Positions 58,813 through 64,000 of a DNA stretch of 64,000 nt are shown piece by piece. Below the pieces are notes generated by a model, which saw only the letters and a list, made by a program, of their open reading frames with translations, was not told the DNA's origin and did no database searches. This DNA comes from Escallonia rubra (Eukaryota; Streptophyta; Magnoliopsida; Escalloniales; Escalloniaceae): the NCBI GenBank assembly GCA_033065855.1, contig JAVXUO010002934.1, positions 124,001-188,000 on the forward strand. The letters run 5' to 3'. How positions within the stretch are numbered: the stretch's first letter is position 1; the number at the start of each line of letters is the position of its first letter. The position numbers and the translations under genes are program-made.

Positions 58813-61335
58813 GTTATGTAATCGAGCCAAAGGCATTTGGACCGCCAAACAAAATATGCACGTATTGTAATGCAATTGTCTGGCAGGAGGAGAGGTCAGT
58901 CAAATCAAGAAATACTTCATTCCCTAAGTTTTCTATATGCTGTGGAAATGGGAAAGTGAAGTTACCTTTATTCCAAGAAACACCTCAAGAGCTGGATGAA
59001 TTACTAGATTACAACGGCGATCAGAAGTTTCATGAATCAATTCGCGCTTACAATTCCATATTTTCGTTCACTTCAATTGGAGGGAAAGTCGACAATTCTA
59101 TCAATGACTGAAAAGGACCATATATCTTCAAAATTAGTGGACAAAATCATCACAAAATTGGGTCATTGTTGCCTCTTGAAGGACAACAACCGAAGTTCTC
59201 GCAATTATATATGTACGATGGTGAAAATGAATTGTCAAACCGGATGGGTGTGTTCTCAGCATCAGGAGGTTCAAAGGATATTGATAGTACTGTTGTTGAA
59301 ACACTTATGCGTGTGTTTGATGTCAACAATGAATTAGTTAAGTCTTTTCGTACTGCTAGGCAACGCTTTCGCCAATGTGATTACAATTCTGCTCAACTAC
59401 GACTGTTTGAGTGTCGTACTAGCGATGGACGGGAGACTAATATCCCAAACCCTTACGAGGTAGCTGCACTCATTGTTGCAGATGATTTCTACAACCCTAG
59501 GGATGTAGTGGTTGATAATGTTACTGGGGGATTAAAACGAATCAGCCCTTTACATCCAAGTTTTATGTCAATGCAGTATCCTATACTGTTTCCTTTTGGC
59601 GAGGACGGTTATCGAAAGAATATCTTTCACATGGATGTTGTCAATGTCAGTCCATCAAAGAGAAATACCATGTCGATGCGAGAGTATTATGCCTTTAGAC
59701 TACAGTACAGAGCAAACGAAGGGCATACGTTGCTTAAAGGAGGTAGACTTTTCCAACAGTTTGTGGTTGATGCATATACAAGTATTGAACATGGTCGCTT
59801 AGCTTGGGTACGCAATAATCAATAAAAAAATTAGGGCTGATCTTTATACCAATATCAGGGATGCTGTTTTGAAGGGAGATATATGCCCAAACAAAGTTGG
59901 TAAGCGTTTGGTGTTGCCAGCTTCTTTCACAGGTGGGCCGCGCTATATGCTACAAAACTATCAAGATGCTCTTGCACTGTGCCGGAAATATGGTCATCCT
60001 GACCTCTTCCTTACATTCACATGCAATTCAAAGTGGCCAGAAATACAATCTTTCCTAGACTTCATTCCCGGTCAAAAGCCCGAGGATCGACCGGATATTG
60101 TGTCCAGAGTTTTTCAAATAAAATTGGGTGAGTTGATGGATGATCTTAGGAATGGAAAAATATTTGGAGAGGTTATGGCAGGTATATCTTAAATCTTCTC
60201 TTTTAAAGGTGATTTTCTGTCGAAGTTTTTTTATAAATCCTCAAAACTTTTATGTGGCAGTTGTTTATACTATCGAATTCCAAAAAAGGGGCCTTCCCCA
60301 TGCACACATTTTGATATGGATCTCAGAAAACAACAAATGTCATAATCCATCCGAAATAGACTGTATCATATCAGCAGAATTCCAGATAAAGATGAAGATC
60401 CAATTGGCTACAAAACAGTGGTCAAGTTTATGATGCATGGACCATGCAGCGGCGCGAACACAAACAATTCATGTATGAAAGATGGGAAATGCATGAAAAA
60501 CTTTCCGAAAGACTTCTGCTCAGAAACATATGTTGATCATAACGGTTTCCAGTATAGAAGAGACATGACGACGGAACGACAGTGGAAACGGAGCTACAAG
60601 TTATAATGTTGTTATGTGCGTACAACATTTCTTTAGTCAAGATTTTTTTGTAACGTCAATTTAGTGGCCTGACCTTTTGTCTTAATGTATTTTTCAGGTA
60701 TGTTGTCCCATTTAATCGCAATCTAATAGTCAAGTTTCAAGCGCACATCAATATCGAGTGGTGCAACAGAGCAAAGTCCATCAAGTACTTATTTAAATAT
60801 ATCACGAAAGGACCGGATAAAGCTACCATAGTGATAGAACATGATGGCCCTGACATGGGAGAAAGCATCAGAATTATAGATGAGGTTAAACAATACCTGG
60901 AGTGCCGTTATTTATCGGGTTCTGAAGCTTGCTGGAGAATCTTTGAATTTCCAATTCATTTCAGGGATCCTGTTGTCCAACGGCTCTTTTACCATCTGGA
61001 AAATGACAGTCAATCACTTTTAGAGAATCGGAGTCTCTGCCGAGAGTTTTAAAAAGAACAGATCCAAACAGCACAATGTTTGTGCAATGGATGAAGGCAA
61101 ATGATAAGTACGAGTTGCTAAGAATCTAACTTATAGTCAATTTCCAGAGTACTTCGTGTGGGATAGAGATGCACTAGAATGGATTCCAAGAAAACGTAAG
61201 AATTGCATTGGCCGCATGGTTTATGTGCATCCCACATCCGGTGAGCTTTTCTATCTAAGAATGTTGCTTAGTGTTGTTAGGGGGCCAACGTGTTATGAAG
61301 AGTTGAGAACTATCAATGGTGTAGTTTACAAGTTC
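58813..61335 (+). pseudogene. Helitron Rep (HUH endonuclease) part of RepHel, several breaks, helicase missing
   Basis: Opens with the Helitron zinc-finger region ('CTYCNAIVWQEERSVKSRNT', 'CCGNGKVKLPL') and 'SFTSIGGKVDNS', then 'QPKFSQLYMYDGENELSNR', the Helitron-like N domain ('HPSFMSMQYPILFPFGEDGY') and 'YGHPDLFLTFTCNSKWPEI'. The HUH motif is 'GLPHAHILIW' after a 79-bp intron (60182-60260). The two-tyrosine motif is 'SIKYLFKYITKG' (about 60780-60815). Breaks: TGA at 59109-59111, frameshifts near 59822, 60383 and 60550, and stops after 61052. A last piece ('RKRKNCIGRMVYVHPTSGEL') ends at 61329. The enzyme nicks and joins single strands in rolling-circle transposition. The catalytic motifs survive but the gene is dead and lacks the Pif1-like helicase. 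Confidence 0.93.
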
Positions 61336-61359
61336 GAAATGTCCTTTCATTTCGAACTT
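61330..61359. other. 12-bp perfect hairpin at the Rep/H1 junction
   Basis: AAGTTCGAAATG (61330-61341) and its complement (61348-61359) with a 6-nt loop sit exactly between the end of Rep similarity and the start of the reversed H1 fragment. Confidence 0.85.
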
Positions 61360-61360
61360 A

Positions 61361-63617
61361 TTAAAAGTACCTTTTTAAAGTCACTAAATAAGTGTCACTA
61401 AGAGTATACAATGACCATTGAGTTTCACTGTATGGGAGGCTATCTTCCTATGACCTAGGTAGCGGCCAAAAATTCTTAGATAACCATCACTTTAAAAGAT
61501 AATATTAATCTTATAAAAGAAATAGCGTAGCATTATAGTGACAATTCTTTTGTTTAATTGTTTCCCTTCAAGATCATGTTCAATAATTTTTGGAGGTGCC
61601 GTTTGGATATGTTTTTGAAGATTTTCTGAAGGAACCAATTTAAGAATGCATTATATTTGATTCTTTGTTTTGGGCATTCAAAAGAGTATATGATTTCTAC
61701 TTTAGACTTTGAGTTATTATATTAAAATTAATTTGTGAAATAAATTGTTATTTTAGCATTTTAAATATATCTAAAAATTAAGTCATATTCGTTTCTTATA
61801 TTGATAATATAAAATTACGTTAATTATTAATCTTTATTTTTGGTACGTAGTCTTCATACTTTATATTTATGAGATATTATTTTGTTATTTTACAGTGCAC
61901 TTAAGGTATTAACAGTAAAAATTAAGGCATAATATATAAGTATATTCATTAGGCAGTGTTTTAAAAACTTTAGAGTTAGTTTGTTAATTTTAAAAGGTTT
62001 ATGAAAATTGGGCCAATAATAGCCACAATTTTTTAACAATAAATTATATTACTTAGTTAATAAGTAGGCTAAAAAAAGAAAATGACCAAAATAAATACGA
62101 TGACAGGCAAGTAAGAGGGAGATAAAGGAAAACAAATACTAAAAAGGCTAATGTATTTGAAAGTTCAATGTTATATACTTAATATTTTAAAATTATTTTT
62201 CTAGTTTTAAAAGGTTTAAAACAATTGGGACAATAATGTTCACAAATATTTTAATAATAAATTTTAGTAAAGAGTTAAAGTTGTGTAAAAAAAAGGACAT
62301 TAAAACAAATAAAATGATGTTACGCATAAGTTAGAGGGGTAAAAAAGAAAAAGAACACTTGTAAAAGCTTATGTATCTTAAAGTTCAATGTAATATAATT
62401 AGAATTAACTAGTGAAGTAAAATCTCAAATTGGTATTTTTAAATTATTTATAACAATTAACACAATATCTTTTTACATATTGCTTTTGTATAAAGAAAAG
62501 AAAGCTTTAAATTTGTGACCTATAATTTTTTTTCATAGGTAACTTATATTTTCTTTATGTTTAAGTGTTTATGTTGTTATTTAAAGTATTTTTGAGGTGC
62601 TAATAGTCAAAATCAAGTTTCATTATGTTGATATATTGACTATGTAGAGTTTTAAAATGCGTATAATTGATTTTCTAATCTTATAAGGTCAACTGAGTTT
62701 ATGGTAATCATACCTCAAAATTTTTCAATAATAAGCTACAGTAAATAGTCATAATGCATATGTGACTATAATAAGTAGGGTAGAAGAGAAATGGAATACC
62801 AAAGCAAACATGATGACATGTAATTTATTCTTTCTTTATATTTGAGTGTTTATTTTGTTATAAAAAGTGTTTTTGAGGTATTAATATTCAAAATCAAGTC
62901 TTAATATGTTGATGCATTAATTAGGTAGAGTTTTAGAATGTGTGGAAGATATTTTTTACTGTTATAAGGTCTACTAAATTTATGCTAATAATGACTCCGA
63001 ATTTTTAATAGTAAGTTATACTAAAGAATCATTATGCATGTGTAACTTTAATAAGTAGAGGTAAAGGAGGAATAGAACACCAAAACACGTGTAATTTTTA
63101 ATAATAAATTATGCTAAAGAGTCATGATACATGTGTGACTTTAATAAGTAGAGGTAAAAGAGGACTATAACACCAAACAAACATGGTGATGTGTAATTAA
63201 TGTTTTCTTTATGTTTGAGTGTTTATTTTTTTATTTAAAGTGTTTTTGAGGTGCTAATAATCAAAATTAAGTCCTACTTTGTTCATACATTGATTAGGTA
63301 GAGTTTTAAAATGTGTAGAATTGGTTTTTTTACAGGTCCACTAAATTTATAGTAATAATACTCCGAATTTTTTATTAATAAAGAGTCATGATGCATGTGA
63401 GACTTTAATAAATAGAGGTAAAAGAGGAATGAAACGTCAAAACAAAGATGATAACGTGTCACAAAATGGAAAAAAGATGAGGTGTCGCATAATTAAAAGG
63501 GGTAAAAAGGGAAAAGAATTCCTAAAAAAGCTTATGTGTCTCCTCGACAATGCACAACGCTTCGTCTATTATATATGTATATGATATGATATGATATATG
63601 ATATGATATGATATATA
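61361..63617 (-). mobile_element. H1 Helitron copy E, 5' part only, nearly identical to copy A
   Basis: Minus strand: 5' (GATAT)n tract at 63581-63617, core near 63564-63576, repeat array 62560-63420. It matches 5805-8032 of copy A base for base over long stretches, including shared indels. The 3' half (the counterpart of 4222-5800) is missing and replaced by the Rep junction. No gene. Confidence 0.85.
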
Positions 63618-64000
63618 GATCCGATGAGCCTTCTTTAGAAAACGGCTCGGAATTTGTCTTCAAACAACTGGCGTCATGGCTATCGAATTAACGGATCCTA
63701 GGAAGTATAGATCTCTAATGGTGTGGGTTGAAATCCCCTCACGTAAATTAATTGTCCTAAAACCTAACAGTTTATGCTTTTGGATCAAGTTAGGCGACAA
63801 TCATACGTGAGCCTTCCATTATAAATATTGTGCCTCACCGTTGTCTTGTAAGGTCGTGCATTCCGATAAAAATGTACGAATAGTGTGGTGTTCGAATAAT
63901 TCATTTTCCCTCAAAAGTTGTCTAGCAGTTGGAATCAGTGGCTTAAACTTTAGAGCGACTTAAAGCTGTTTGGTTCATGTTCTTGACCCACTTGGCTGGG
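63618..64000. other. Unassigned flank
   Basis: Less AT-rich sequence without a recognised gene. Its mixed composition ('aaacctaacagtttatgctt') is reminiscent of retrotransposon LTR or leader sequence, but no partner repeat is in the window, so I do not assign it. Confidence 0.3.

Larger units (their letters stand above)
56146..61335 (+). mobile_element. Helitron with H1-type 5' end and Rep coding sequence, 3' half missing
   Basis: Starts directly after copy C's CTAG with a 5' core (variant 'actagacgaagcgttgtg'). It contains leader repeats, basic N-terminal exons and the Rep part of a Helitron transposase. At about 61330 the coding sequence stops and, after a small hairpin, a reversed H1 fragment begins. 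The helicase domain and the 3' end are not in the window, so this copy cannot be autonomous as it stands. Confidence 0.8.

Noticed and set aside
61321..61401. Rep reading frame continuing as '...KFEMSFHFELIKSTFLKSLN'
   Set aside because: Residues after about 61329 come from the hairpin and the reversed H1 fragment, not from Rep.
63618..64000. Possible LTR at the right edge
   Set aside because: Only a general resemblance in composition; no second copy, primer binding site or coding sequence in the window.

Overview
The window is plant nuclear DNA, probably from a eudicot. It is AT-rich and has GT-AG introns, Helitrons with plant-type CTAG ends, a FAR1-type MULE, a Stowaway MITE, a Ty1/copia element and an L1-type LINE fragment. 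Copies of plant genes (UDP-glucose dehydrogenase, an ankyrin/PGG protein of the ACD6 type) also occur. The species cannot be told from the sequence. I see no intact ordinary host gene: almost all of the 64 kb is transposable elements inserted beside and into each other, or gene fragments they carry.

Two Helitron families dominate. Family H1 has a 3' end with a CCCGGG-rich hairpin followed by CTAG (at 4222, 8035, 33111, 43395 and 56145) and a 5' end with the core AATAGACGAAGCG, often preceded by a (GATAT)n tract. Family H2 has a 3' hairpin with an 8-bp stem (CCCGTGCA) and CTAG (at 16252, 28673 and 38378, clipped at 50014) and a 5' end reading TATATAAAAAGCT. Elements are often joined head to tail, one element's CTAG being followed directly by the next element's 5' end (4221/4222, 8034/8035, 16252/16253, 28673/28674, 43394/43395, 56145/56146).

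Layout: 1-8034, two non-autonomous H1 copies on the minus strand, full of tandem repeats. 8035-13251, an H1 Helitron carrying a broken RPA1-like gene with a 1.1-kb four-exon tandem duplication and an inverted partial copy. 13252-16252, an H2 element with a Stowaway MITE inside. 16253-28673, an H2 Helitron carrying a decayed RPA1-like gene, split by a 6.0-kb MULE (16441-22467) with a perfect 9-bp target duplication and a FAR1/MULE transposase one base away from an open frame. 28674-33111, H1 fragments around a truncated LINE (29395-30580). 33165-38150, a young Ty1/copia element with 242-bp LTRs. 38378-43394, an H2 Helitron carrying UGD and ankyrin/PGG gene pieces. 43395-46409, an H1 Helitron. 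About 46410-50014, an H2 Helitron. 50015-56145, two H1 elements head to head. 56146-61335, the 5' part of a potentially autonomous Helitron with broken Rep coding sequence, cut off before the helicase. 61361-63617, a truncated H1 copy nearly identical to the one at 4222-8034. 63618-64000 is unassigned.

The Rep remnant at 58.8-61.3 kb is the only Helitron enzyme gene visible, so the other Helitrons would have to be mobilised from elsewhere. The MULE and the copia element carry their own enzymes. The RPA-like single-strand DNA-binding genes are cargo typical of plant Helitrons and may once have helped rolling-circle transposition.
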